A stretch of 64,000 nucleotides of DNA from Parachitinimonas caeni. Lineage in GTDB: Bacteria > Pseudomonadota > Gammaproteobacteria > Burkholderiales > Chitinimonadaceae. This document shows positions 41,697 through 50,414 of the stretch, in pieces. A model generated the notes under the pieces. The model was not told the DNA's origin. It did no database searches and was given only the letters and a program-made list of their open reading frames with translations. Location of the stretch: contig NZ_JARRAF010000005.1 of assembly GCF_030129945.1 (NCBI RefSeq), positions 186,001 through 250,000 of the forward strand. Direction: 5' to 3'. Made by a program: the position numbers and the translations under genes. How positions within the stretch are numbered: position 1 is the stretch's first letter; the number at the start of each line of letters is the position of its first letter.

Positions 41697-41777
41697 CACA
41701 GTTGACTCATTTCTACGGATCGTGTTTCGACGGAAAGCGACCCGGTGCGACCGGAAACAAAGCCTCAACAGAGCCTA
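41697..41777 (+). repeat. Short deletion derivative of the structured repeat, in front of the AraC-type gene
   Basis: About 80 bases joining a left end (CAGTTGACTC, then GATCGTGTTTCGACGGAAA) to a right end (GACCCGGTGCGACCGGAAAC, CTCAACAGAGCC) with the middle hairpins deleted. Ends 10 bases before the TTG start of the regulator and touches its AGGAG site. Confidence 0.65.
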
Positions 41778-41787
41778 GGAGCAAGCT

Positions 41788-42693
41788 TTGGCGATCCCTC
41801 GTGTTGAATACCAGCCACGTCTGCCCGATGCCACGGGAGTTGAGGTGCTGCGCATTTCCCGCATCTGCCACGACGGTGGCGAGATGCAGCTGAGCCGGCC
41901 GCACCGCCTGAATTTTTATCAGCTGCTGCTGTTCGATCACGGCGAGGGCTGGCATACCGTTGATTTCAGCGAATATCAGGTTACTGTCGGCAGTCTGGTC
42001 TTGGTGTCGCCAGGGCAGGTGCAGCAATTCCGGCTGGGAAGCGGGCTGGATGCCTGGCTGTTGCCGATCCGGCCGGACTTTTTATCCGCAGGGCTGGCCG
42101 GGGTGCAGCCTGTGGCCATTTTCGAGCAAGCCCAGCTCTCTCCGGTGATGACCTTGTCTGCCGAGGGATTTACGGCACTGGCGGATGAAATCCGCCTGCT
42201 GACAGCCGAGCTGGAGCGGCGACCAGATGCGTTCCTGGCCGGCATTGCCGTGCGCCGGCTGGAAACCTTGCTGCTGTTGGCGGCTCGGCATGCTGCTGGC
42301 AGGCTTTCGCCCTTGCTGGCTCACCACTACTACCCGCTCTACCGTGCGTATCGGCATCTGCTGGATGAAAGCCTGCTGGCGGGTGAGGGGGAGCGGCGGG
42401 TCAGCTACTACGCTGGTTGCCTGAGTTGTTCAGACAAGACCTTGAACCGGGCTGTCCAGGCAATTGCCGGCCAGTCCATCAAGCAGGATATCGACCACCG
42501 CATTGCTCTCGAAGCGCAGCGGCGATTGGTGCATACCGACCTGACGGTCAAGCAGATTGCCTACAGCCTGGGTTTTAGTGAGCCGACCAATTTCAATAAG
42601 TTTTTCCGGCGCGAAGTGGGGCTGGCCCCGGAACGCTGGCGTGCGGAAAAGGCTGGCCGAGTGGAATTGCCTGCTTGTCCGAGTGGTCAATAG
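41788..42693 (+). CDS. AraC-family transcriptional regulator
   Basis: 301 residues from a TTG at 41788 with TAGGAGC upstream. N-terminal cupin-like sensor (LSRPHRLNFYQLLLFDHGEGWHTVDF, VGSLVLVSPGQVQQF), C-terminal double helix-turn-helix (HTDLTVKQIAYSLGFSEPTNFNKFFRREVGLAPERWR). The effector is unknown. Same strand as the dioxygenase-like gene that follows after 139 bases, a plausible target. Confidence 0.88.
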   Translation: MAIPRVEYQPRLPDATGVEVLRISRICHDGGEMQLSRPHRLNFYQLLLFDHGEGWHTVDFSEYQVTVGSLVLVSPGQVQQFRLGSGLDAWLLPIRPDFLSAGLAGVQPVAIFEQAQLSPVMTLSAEGFTALADEIRLLTAELERRPDAFLAGIAVRRLETLLLLAARHAAGRLSPLLAHHYYPLYRAYRHLLDESLLAGEGERRVSYYAGCLSCSDKTLNRAVQAIAGQSIKQDIDHRIALEAQRRLVHTDLTVKQIAYSLGFSEPTNFNKFFRREVGLAPERWRAEKAGRVELPACPSGQ

Positions 42694-42780
42694 AGACATT
42701 GCCAAGCCAGCGCTAGACTGGAGTGAATCGCGGCGTTTGTTGGCAAGATCGTCATGCAGTCATGTCGGCATTTCTGGAGT

Positions 42781-42827
42781 GCCGAATCCGGCGACACGCG
42801 ATCCGAAAAAGCCCTGTCAACGGAGCC
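42781..42827 (+). repeat. Possible worn right end of the structured repeat
   Basis: CCGGCGACACGCGATCCGAA followed by CCTGTCAACGGAGCC partly matches the right end of copies A and B. Ends 5 bases before the next ATG and includes its CGGAG ribosome site. Weaker than the other copies. Confidence 0.35.
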
Positions 42828-42832
42828 CTGCC

Positions 42833-43537
42833 ATGCAGCCAATGCCGTTTCCCTCGACACCTCTGCCACCCATTCCCGCCGTTGCCCCCAAGCTGCCCTA
42901 TGAGCCGCCAAGGCTCGGCCAGAATTTCTGGATACTTGAAAATGCCTTGCCTAACCCGCAGGAAGTGGTCGAGCGTTGCTTCAATCACGACCGCTGGGAG
43001 TATGGCTTGCCGTACCGCCCCGAAAAATGGCCGGGTTGGCGTTTCCATGATGTCCTGACGCCCGAGGAACTTGGCGGGCTGGAGGAATGGGTCAAGCAGG
43101 TGACGGGCAGCCGCCGGCTGTGGGTAGAGCAGGCGGGTGTTGGCGCACGCGTGGATTGCAACGTGGCACAGCTGGTCGGCGGCAAGGACAGCGGGCCGCG
43201 TCCCCACACGGATAGCCGCGACCTGTGCCGCTATGCGGCAGTGATCTATCTACATCCCGATCCTCCGGCGGATAGCGGGACCAGTTTTTATCGGCTGCGT
43301 TACCCCAATGGCGCCATTGGCGGCAATCTGGTGCCCGCGCCTTACCGCAATCTGGTCGATGCCCTGGGTGTCAGCAAGTTGCCACCGCAAGCTTGGCACG
43401 AAGAGCTGCGCATCAAGAATGTCTTCAACCGCTTGCTGCTCTACAAGGCCAATCTGGTACATAGCGCTACGGCTTACTTCGGGGAAGCCGAACGGGAGCG
43501 ACGGCTGACGACGGTGTTTTTCTGGATGGCGGAATAG
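42833..43537 (+). CDS. DUF6445-like putative 2-oxoglutarate/Fe(II) oxygenase
   Basis: 234 residues from the ATG at 42833. A jelly-roll iron site is suggested by PHTDSRDLCRYAAVIYLHP (HxD) and a distal His in KANLVHSATAYFGE with an Arg further on (ERERRLTTVFFW), the 2-OG-binding arrangement. The family resembles proteins encoded near tryptophan halogenase-like genes, but no halogenase is here. Substrate unknown. Could be controlled by the adjacent AraC-type regulator. Confidence 0.65.
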   Translation: MQPMPFPSTPLPPIPAVAPKLPYEPPRLGQNFWILENALPNPQEVVERCFNHDRWEYGLPYRPEKWPGWRFHDVLTPEELGGLEEWVKQVTGSRRLWVEQAGVGARVDCNVAQLVGGKDSGPRPHTDSRDLCRYAAVIYLHPDPPADSGTSFYRLRYPNGAIGGNLVPAPYRNLVDALGVSKLPPQAWHEELRIKNVFNRLLLYKANLVHSATAYFGEAERERRLTTVFFWMAE

Positions 43538-43567
43538 CCATCCCGCAGTTCTGTTTCGAACAGCGCC

Positions 43568-44485
43568 TTACAGCGACTGTTGCCACGCCACCAGCTGGGC
43601 ATGGCTGGCGCCAACGCCCCCACACACCACAACCAGTACCCGTTGCGCCGCTTCCAGTGCTGCCAGATTCTGGTAGACCGCCGCCAGTGCGGCGCCACAG
43701 GCAGGCTCGACGATGACACGATGGTCATCGGCAAAGGCGAGGGCGGCTTCTACGGCGGCACGGTCATCGACCACTGCACTGCGCACCGGCAGGCGCTGAG
43801 ACTGCTCGAACGCTTGCCGGCACACCTGCCGGGCACCTAGCGAAGTGGCAATGCTGCGGATGGCAGGCAAGGTGACGTGCGACCGGGTCGCTAGTGCCTG
43901 GGCCAGGGAATCGGCTCCCATCGTTTCCATGGCGAGGACCGGGATGTCCGACCAGCCGTTGCGCGCCAGCCCAGCCAGCACCCCGCACAGCAGACCACCC
44001 CCGCCAACCGATAGCACGATCAGATCGGGCTGGAGGCCCGCAGCGGCGACCTCATCCACCAGACTGGCATGGCCTTGCCAAAGTAGCGGGTCATCGAAGG
44101 GATGGATAAAGGCGCTCTGCGCATCCAGCAAAGACTGGGCATGGGCATTGGCTTCGACCCAGCTGGCACCGTGGACCTGCACTTGCGCCCCTTCGGCGGC
44201 AATCAACGATTTTGCCCGTTCGGTAGTGGTCTGCGGCACCACCACCGTGACAGGGACGCCCAGCTGTCGCCCTGCATACGCCACCGCCAGCCCGGCATTG
44301 CCGCCGGACGATGACACAAAGCGCCGGGCGCCGCGTTCCTGATAAGTCTGACAGGCCAGCCCCACGCCACGGATCTTGAACGAGCCGGCCGGTTGCAAGG
44401 CGTCGAGTTTGAGCCAGACTTCACGGCCTGTTCGCGCCGATAGCGAGGTTGAGGCGATGAGCGGCGTGTTGATATGTAGCGACAT
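43568..44485 (-). CDS. PLP-dependent serine/threonine dehydratase-like enzyme
   Basis: 305 residues from the ATG at 44485. Fold type II: Schiff-base Lys37 in GSFKIRG, SSGGNAGLAVAYA for the carboxylate, phosphate loop SVGGGGLLCG. Short form without an ACT domain, closest to L-serine dehydratases (SDH type). Catabolic deamination of serine to pyruvate is the likely role. Confidence 0.85.
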   Translation of the reverse strand: MSLHINTPLIASTSLSARTGREVWLKLDALQPAGSFKIRGVGLACQTYQERGARRFVSSSGGNAGLAVAYAGRQLGVPVTVVVPQTTTERAKSLIAAEGAQVQVHGASWVEANAHAQSLLDAQSAFIHPFDDPLLWQGHASLVDEVAAAGLQPDLIVLSVGGGGLLCGVLAGLARNGWSDIPVLAMETMGADSLAQALATRSHVTLPAIRSIATSLGARQVCRQAFEQSQRLPVRSAVVDDRAAVEAALAFADDHRVIVEPACGAALAAVYQNLAALEAAQRVLVVVCGGVGASHAQLVAWQQSL

Positions 44486-44507
44486 GGGGTTTCCTGTGCG
44501 GTGTGTC

Positions 44508-45542
44508 TCAGGGCGCGGGATTGGGGTAGCGCTCATGAATGGCGTCGATGGCACTCAGCGTTGCCTCGTCGAGGGGGACTTGCAAGGCCCCAATATTTTC
44601 GGCCAGCTGGTCAAGATTCGTCGCGCCAATAATGGTGCTGCCGACGAAATGGCGACTGGCAACAAACGCCAAGGCCAGCTGTGCCGGGCTCAAACCACGT
44701 TGCCGGGCCAGGGCGACATAGTCGGCTACCGCAGGGGCCGTGTTCGTCTTGCGGTAACGGCCGCCAAACATCGGGTATTGACTGAGCCGGCCCGGTGTTT
44801 CCGGGTTGCTCAGGTATTTGCCGGATAGCAGGCCGAAGGCGAGTGGGCTGTAGGCGAGCAGCGGAACGGCTTCCCGATGCGCCATTTCGGCCAGCCCAGA
44901 TTCAAAGCTGCGGTTGATCAGGCTATAGGCGTTCTGGATGCTGACAATGCGCGGCAGCCCATACTGATCGGCAACGCGGCAGAACTCCGCGACGCCCCAG
45001 GGGGTTTCGTTGGAAACGCCGATATAACGCACCTTGCCGGCTTCGACCAATCTGGCCAGCCCTTCAAGCTGGGAATGGATCGACGGTGTCGCCGGGGCAT
45101 CGGTGGGGTCGAATCGGGTTTCGCCAAACATTGGCACTTTGCGGGCAGGCCAATGAATCTGATACAGATCGACATAATCGGTTTGCAGACGGCGCAGGCT
45201 GGCTTCCAGTGCGATAGTCATCTGCTCGCCAGTGAGTGCGAGCGGGTCGCGTATCCAGGCCATTCCGCGATTCGGGCCGGCAATCTTGGTGGCCAGAATA
45301 AGCTTGTGCCGGGGTTGCTGGGCCAACCAGCTGCCGATATAGCTTTCCGTCAGTCCCTGGGTCTGGGCGCGGGCGGGAATCGGATACATCTCGGCGGTAT
45401 CGATGAAATTGACGCCGCGCTCAACTGCAAAATCCAGCTGATCATGGGCTTGGGCTTCGGTGTTCTGCTCACCGTAGGTCATGGTGCCAAGGCATAGCGC
45501 CGAGACGACCAGCTCGCTACGACCAAGTTGCTGCATACGCAT
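44508..45542 (-). CDS. Tas-like NADP(H)-dependent aldo-keto reductase
   Basis: 344 residues from the ATG at 45542. AKR motifs: GTMTYGEQNTEAQAHDQLDFAVERGVNFIDTAEMYP (catalytic Asp and Tyr), ATKIAGP (Lys), IHWP (His), and a C-terminal cofactor loop VGSTIIGATNLDQLAENI. The Tas branch includes the E. coli protein that suppresses tyrosine auxotrophy. Lies 54 bases downstream of the restriction operon, same strand. Confidence 0.87.
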   Translation of the reverse strand: MRMQQLGRSELVVSALCLGTMTYGEQNTEAQAHDQLDFAVERGVNFIDTAEMYPIPARAQTQGLTESYIGSWLAQQPRHKLILATKIAGPNRGMAWIRDPLALTGEQMTIALEASLRRLQTDYVDLYQIHWPARKVPMFGETRFDPTDAPATPSIHSQLEGLARLVEAGKVRYIGVSNETPWGVAEFCRVADQYGLPRIVSIQNAYSLINRSFESGLAEMAHREAVPLLAYSPLAFGLLSGKYLSNPETPGRLSQYPMFGGRYRKTNTAPAVADYVALARQRGLSPAQLALAFVASRHFVGSTIIGATNLDQLAENIGALQVPLDEATLSAIDAIHERYPNPAP

Positions 45543-45596
45543 GGGGGCTCCTGATGTGGGTTTTCTGGATGGGGGCAAGGTCAGATTTTTGAAGTC

Positions 45597-48416
45597 TCAC
45601 TGAGCATACAAGGCAATACAGTCTCGGATTTTTGCTGGTTCAAACACCACATCGAAGCACCATTGCCCAAAACCGCCCTGCTCATTGACCGCGCGGACCC
45701 AGGTTTGCATGGCGTCGCGCTTGGCGCGGTTCTGCTCGCTATCTTGCCCCTTGATTTCCAGAACCAGTGTTTTGCCATTACCTAGCCGGATCAGATAATC
45801 CGGTACAAAGTTTCGCACTGCACCACGCCACAAATAGTGGACGGTGAAGTCCAGATGGTCGTTCTTGGCCCAGCTCAGCACCTCTGCGTGCTTTTCGCAG
45901 CAATCCACAACGGCTTTTTCCCATACGCTGTCATAAACAACATGAGAAATCTGCGACTTGATGGTGGGTTCGCACGGTTTGGTTGTCAGCCACGGGCGCA
46001 TTTGCGAAGTTGCACCAATGGGTTGGGACTCATCAAACACTGCGGCCAATTTTTCCTGGTTCTGCTCAATCACATGGCGGCTCACATGGCCCACCACAAT
46101 ATCCATGTTCAGCGCAAACAGCAGCCGACGGCGGGTTTCATCCTGATGCCACTGGCTCGGAATTTCCAGCTTGTCGCTAGCCAGAAAGTCCTCAACCAAG
46201 CGAATCAGCTGCACCGCAAGATACTGTTTATCACCGCCAAAGCTGCTGGCATTTTGCAGATACAGTTTTCGGGCTGCGCGAAAAATCAGGTTTTGCAAGC
46301 GGAAGTCTTCGGTGGCCTTTTCGAGGTCGATGGCCGATGCCATGCCAAGATTGGCGGCGCCGGTCAGCGAAGGGGCAATCTCAGCGCTCAGCGGCGTTTG
46401 CATCGGGTCTAACCTCAGTGACGGCACTTTCTCCCAATCCATCACCAAGCGTCTTTGCAGCACGTTTTCAATGCGCAGGATGTTTGGCCAGCGAATTTCA
46501 AACTCATTGCGGCCAGGTTCCACCTCTACCCGCACGCTGGCCTTGGGCGGTGGCGGGGCGACGCCTTCGTCGCCCACATCCTGAAAAATCGAGAGCGGCA
46601 CACCAAATACATTCACATATTCGGGCAGGAACAAGCCGTTCTCATCCATATCGTGCGCCACCCGGCGCAAGCCACGTCCAATCACCTGTTCGCATAACAA
46701 CTGGCTGGTAAAAGCGCGCAAACCCATGATGTGGGTCACATTGGCGGCATCCCAGCCTTCTGACAGCATGGCCACCGAAATCACGTTTTGCATGTACTGG
46801 CCGGCTTTACCGCGCTTGCCTACCGTATCGACCAGCTCACGCAATTGTTCTTCCTGCTTCAATTCCAAAAGCTGTTCAATCCGGTCACAGGGCAGACCAC
46901 TGGCGCGAATCACCGATTCAAGCCTCGCGGCGTAGTCCTTGTCTTTGGTAATTGTCTCGCCGCGCTCGGCTTTCTCCAGCACGCGCGAATCGACGCGCAG
47001 GGTTCGCTCGGGGATTTGTGTGGCCTGAATCAGGCAATCACCGCTATTGAAAAAGCGCTCCAGACGGGCCGCCGTTTCGGTGCGGTTGCACACCGTCAAC
47101 ATCACTGGGGGGATGCTGTGCCCGCTGCTGGCCCAAGCTTTGGCGGTTTCATGCCAGTCATACGCCAAGATGGCATACGCCTTTTGCACCAGATCAGGCA
47201 GCGGCTCTTCGGCTAGCGCTTTACGGTTCAGATCTTCCTTTACCTCATCTTCGCGATAGAGGTGGTAGAGCTTGCTCTTGTAGCTCTTGGCATTGGCCAG
47301 CGCATCGTCGCGCACCACAATGCGTGGTGTCTTCACCAAGCCGGCCTCGATGGCATCGTTCAGGCCGAAGTCGGAAATCACCCATGCAAACAGTCCGGCT
47401 TCGGTATTGGTTTTGCCAGTTGGTGCAAACGGGGTTGCCGAGAGGTCAAAACAGCGGCGAATGCGGCGGGTTTTGTGGATGCGGTCTAACCCTTCAATCC
47501 AGCGGGTGGCTTCATCCAGATCAATTCCGAATTCTTCGGCCTGCTTGGCGCTGATCTTCAGCTCGGCCTTTTGTCGATAAGCGTGGTGGGCCTCATCGTT
47601 GATCACTACCAGATCTTTGTAGCTGGCCAGCTTACCCAGCACACGGCGGGTAAACGCTTCGTCGCTCTCTTTGCCCTTTTTGACTACCGAGCGGTCTGGC
47701 TCTTTCAAGGGCATCAGCGCGTGCCAGTTTTCGATCAGGATCTCGGCCTGGTTCAGCCGGCTGCGCAGGGCTTCGTTAGGACAGAGCTGAAAATCGTCGT
47801 AGCTGTTTTTCTCATTGCCCGGCGTCAGCACCTGCAAGCGGCTTTTCACGGTGAGGCCCGGTGCCACAATAAAAATGGCTTTGGAAAACCGCTTGTCCTT
47901 GGGATAGCTCACGGCGTTCAGTACCTGCCAGGTGATGAGCATCGCCATCACCACCGTCTTGCCCGAACCTGTGGCCATTTTGCTGCATAGACGTTCCCAG
48001 GCGCCGCCATCGCCCTGCAGGAAAATACCCTGCTTGAAGTCGGCCGAGCCTTCCACCCACCAGATCAGCGTTTCGATGGCCTCCAGCTGGCAAAAGTAAA
48101 ACGGATTGATGCGTGGGCCGCCCAGCCAGCGGCGGTCCTCGCCCACCCAGTCGCCGCGTGCCTGCCAATGCTCCAGCAGCTGGCGGGTCATGCCGGTAAT
48201 ACCGGGGTAGCCGGCTGCGCGCCAGTCATCCACCCGCTGGCGAATCTGGTTCACCATCTCCAGTGGTACCACACGGCGGGTGTTGTTGCGGGTGTCGTAC
48301 AGCTCATAGCCTGCTGGGCGGCGGCCAGCCCGCAAGGCCAGCTTGCCGCCGTTGTTATCCTGGTCCCAATACTGGGTGGGGCAGTCGTAAGGCGAGTTGA
48401 TAATCAGGGAATTCAT
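45597..48416 (-). CDS. Type III-like restriction enzyme: DEAH helicase with C-terminal nuclease (BPTD_3080-type)
   Basis: 939 residues. Superfamily 2 helicase: Walker A KMATGSGKT (147-154), DEAH (274-277), SATP (326-329), motif VI QVIGRGLRR (577-585). The C terminus has a PD-(D/E)XK site, FVPDYLIRL...VLEIKG (D873, E887, K889). This matches Res subunits of type III-like systems; translocation on ATP and cleavage are expected once the partner Mod fails to see methylation. Starts inside the stop of the small nuclease gene (ATGA). Last gene of the operon. Confidence 0.88.
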   Translation of the reverse strand: MNSLIINSPYDCPTQYWDQDNNGGKLALRAGRRPAGYELYDTRNNTRRVVPLEMVNQIRQRVDDWRAAGYPGITGMTRQLLEHWQARGDWVGEDRRWLGGPRINPFYFCQLEAIETLIWWVEGSADFKQGIFLQGDGGAWERLCSKMATGSGKTVVMAMLITWQVLNAVSYPKDKRFSKAIFIVAPGLTVKSRLQVLTPGNEKNSYDDFQLCPNEALRSRLNQAEILIENWHALMPLKEPDRSVVKKGKESDEAFTRRVLGKLASYKDLVVINDEAHHAYRQKAELKISAKQAEEFGIDLDEATRWIEGLDRIHKTRRIRRCFDLSATPFAPTGKTNTEAGLFAWVISDFGLNDAIEAGLVKTPRIVVRDDALANAKSYKSKLYHLYREDEVKEDLNRKALAEEPLPDLVQKAYAILAYDWHETAKAWASSGHSIPPVMLTVCNRTETAARLERFFNSGDCLIQATQIPERTLRVDSRVLEKAERGETITKDKDYAARLESVIRASGLPCDRIEQLLELKQEEQLRELVDTVGKRGKAGQYMQNVISVAMLSEGWDAANVTHIMGLRAFTSQLLCEQVIGRGLRRVAHDMDENGLFLPEYVNVFGVPLSIFQDVGDEGVAPPPPKASVRVEVEPGRNEFEIRWPNILRIENVLQRRLVMDWEKVPSLRLDPMQTPLSAEIAPSLTGAANLGMASAIDLEKATEDFRLQNLIFRAARKLYLQNASSFGGDKQYLAVQLIRLVEDFLASDKLEIPSQWHQDETRRRLLFALNMDIVVGHVSRHVIEQNQEKLAAVFDESQPIGATSQMRPWLTTKPCEPTIKSQISHVVYDSVWEKAVVDCCEKHAEVLSWAKNDHLDFTVHYLWRGAVRNFVPDYLIRLGNGKTLVLEIKGQDSEQNRAKRDAMQTWVRAVNEQGGFGQWCFDVVFEPAKIRDCIALYAQ

Positions 48417-48982
48417 GCTGCCGGTTCCAAGTGTTTCAATAACTCACGGGTTTTAAGTTTGGGGTGATTTTGAAGTACGAATAGTGGTATGCCTGATGGG
48501 CTTTTCCCCGGTTTTGGAATTTCCCCGCTACTCAGTTTGGTTGTGCCGCGATTGGGCGTTTTGCGTGGTTTTAGGCTCACTACCCCTATTACCGTGACCT
48601 GGCCAGTAAAGTGTTCGTATAAGTCCAGAAGGCCCAGTAGCCATTGAATCAGCAGATTGGCACTCTCGATCTGTTTGGCCGCCTCTTTGGCGGCGTTTTT
48701 TCCTGCTTTCATCTCAATCAGAATGACATCGGTTCGTTGCCCGCTTTCAGTAACGATGATCCCGTCGCATTTCTTGTTCATGCCCTCCAAAGGCGAATTT
48801 TGCTTGAACAGCGGGAAAGCATTGTTACCGGACTTATCCAAACTAAAGCCGAATGACTTTCCTGCAGTAATGCGCAGTTCGCTGTGTGTTGAGTTGGGTT
48901 CTTGCATGAGCCATTCGCTACCAACCCGTTCAAGTTTCCAGCACGAGTCAATCACTTGCTCCAAAGCTTCAATCAGCGTCAT
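48413..48982 (-). CDS. Small PD-(D/E)XK-like protein, partner of the AAA ATPase
   Basis: 189 residues, not assigned to a named family. NKKCDGIIV (D73), VILIEMKAGK (E90, K92) and AAKQIESANLLIQWL (Q104) give the D-(E)xK-Q order of a PD-(D/E)XK nuclease core. The flanks are short, so it is nearly a bare nuclease domain. Overlaps both neighbours by 4 bases (ATGA), so it is made together with the ATPase and the helicase. Lower GC than res, by eye in the low to high forties. Likely an effector nuclease controlled by the ATPase; DNA, RNA or no activity cannot be told from sequence. Confidence 0.6.
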   Translation of the reverse strand: MTLIEALEQVIDSCWKLERVGSEWLMQEPNSTHSELRITAGKSFGFSLDKSGNNAFPLFKQNSPLEGMNKKCDGIIVTESGQRTDVILIEMKAGKNAAKEAAKQIESANLLIQWLLGLLDLYEHFTGQVTVIGVVSLKPRKTPNRGTTKLSSGEIPKPGKSPSGIPLFVLQNHPKLKTRELLKHLEPAA

Positions 48983-50412
48983 GTGTCGGCCTCATCTTTG
49001 GCCTCGGCATCCGCATAGGTGTAATAGATTTCATTACCGATGTCGTTGAGCTTGACGATCTCTTCGTCAAAGGTTTCGGCAATGACGCCCTCGTCCTGCT
49101 CAACGTGCATGGGCGAGATGGTGTTGTTGTCAAAAAGATAGGCGCCTACCTGGTCGGGCGAGAGCAGCTCGTCAGCTTGATAGTTTCCGAGCTTCATCAA
49201 GCGCTCCCGTTCGGGATGCTCGCGTGACAGCATGATCAAAGCATTCAGCTCACGTACCAGATAATCACTATGCGTGCTGATCACCATATTCAAGCCCGCG
49301 TTGACCAGCCTGGCCAGGATACGGGCGATCGCTCTTTGATTGGCGGGGTGCAGGTTTAGCTCGGGTTCGTCGATCATCAAAACATGACCTTTTTCGGCTT
49401 GGTGTTCCAGATAGAACCACAGGCCGAACAGGCTCTTTACGGTAGAAGAGGTCAGGTGCAGATCAAGTTTTGGCGGCGCCTCGGCCTCTTTGCCTCGCCC
49501 CTGTTTGCGTGGGGTAAAAGAGATATTGCCTAGAGGGTCTACCTCGTATCGACCACCAACCAGCTGCTTCTTAAGGTCTTCTGCCAAGGCGTGGAAAGGC
49601 CCATCCTTTCTTTTCTTCGCCGAGGTCAAGTCGTTGAGCCAGTCAATATAGTCGGCAATCGGCTCGGCATAACGCGACCTGATAATGTCCTGCATCAGCG
49701 ATTGCAGGTCGATTTTTTCTTTGCTTGCATGGTGTAACAAGGCGGTGCGGCGATTACTTAATTCCCGGAAAAACAGATGTAAGCCATTTCGCTCAGCAGG
49801 TAACAAGAAAGGCTGATGCAGCTTGGTGCCTTCCAGTAAATGCCGAAGTATGAAATCGAGAATGAATCTGCCAACGTCCGGGAACTCCGGGTCCAGGACG
49901 ATCAGCTTGAGCATCGGCGAGTTTGCTTCCTTTTCGACCCGTAAAAACTCTTTGCTGTCCTTGCCCAGTTTCAACGCACCTCGGAGTGGTCTTTGAATCG
50001 CCGAGTCAATCAGGGCGGTTTTGTCACTGTCCCAGTTGAATTCGCTTCGGGCGAATATTCCGCTGTCTGCCCGAAATATGTCTGGCAACCGTGAGGCGCT
50101 ATATTTGTTGCTGGCTGATTTCAGTGCATCAAAATAGCTATCAAACCAGCTTTTCAGGTCTAGCTCGGCAATGCCTTGATTCGTCACCTGCTCAACGAAT
50201 TCAGACAGCCCAAGCCGTTCCAGGCTGCGTGGGGAAGCGGCAATGTCGCCCGATTGGCTCAAGAACCCATAAAGGCTGTACATGGCCCAGGTTTTGCCCG
50301 AGTTATTGGGGCCGCACAGCAAGGTAAGCGGTTTCACGGTAAAACGCCCCGCCTTGATACAGCCAATATGCTTCAGCTCAAAAGTGAGGGCTTCACGACG
50401 AGAGGTATTCAT
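48979..50412 (-). CDS. SMC/OLD-like AAA ATPase of the restriction operon
   Basis: 477 residues. Walker A CGPNNSGKT (34-41), an ABC-type signature region LTSSTVKSLFGLWFYL near 320-338, Walker B HVLMIDEPELNLHP (343-356), and the H-loop STHSDYLV (379-386). This is the AAA_15/AAA_21 architecture seen in OLD, Gabija GajA, PtuA and AriA sensors, but without the TOPRIM domain of OLD proteins; the nuclease function would come from the next gene. Helical insert of about 250 residues between Walker A and the signature. Two bases downstream of mod. Not a normal subunit of type III restriction systems. Confidence 0.8.
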   Translation of the reverse strand: MNTSRREALTFELKHIGCIKAGRFTVKPLTLLCGPNNSGKTWAMYSLYGFLSQSGDIAASPRSLERLGLSEFVEQVTNQGIAELDLKSWFDSYFDALKSASNKYSASRLPDIFRADSGIFARSEFNWDSDKTALIDSAIQRPLRGALKLGKDSKEFLRVEKEANSPMLKLIVLDPEFPDVGRFILDFILRHLLEGTKLHQPFLLPAERNGLHLFFRELSNRRTALLHHASKEKIDLQSLMQDIIRSRYAEPIADYIDWLNDLTSAKKRKDGPFHALAEDLKKQLVGGRYEVDPLGNISFTPRKQGRGKEAEAPPKLDLHLTSSTVKSLFGLWFYLEHQAEKGHVLMIDEPELNLHPANQRAIARILARLVNAGLNMVISTHSDYLVRELNALIMLSREHPERERLMKLGNYQADELLSPDQVGAYLFDNNTISPMHVEQDEGVIAETFDEEIVKLNDIGNEIYYTYADAEAKDEADT

Positions 50413-50414
50413 AG

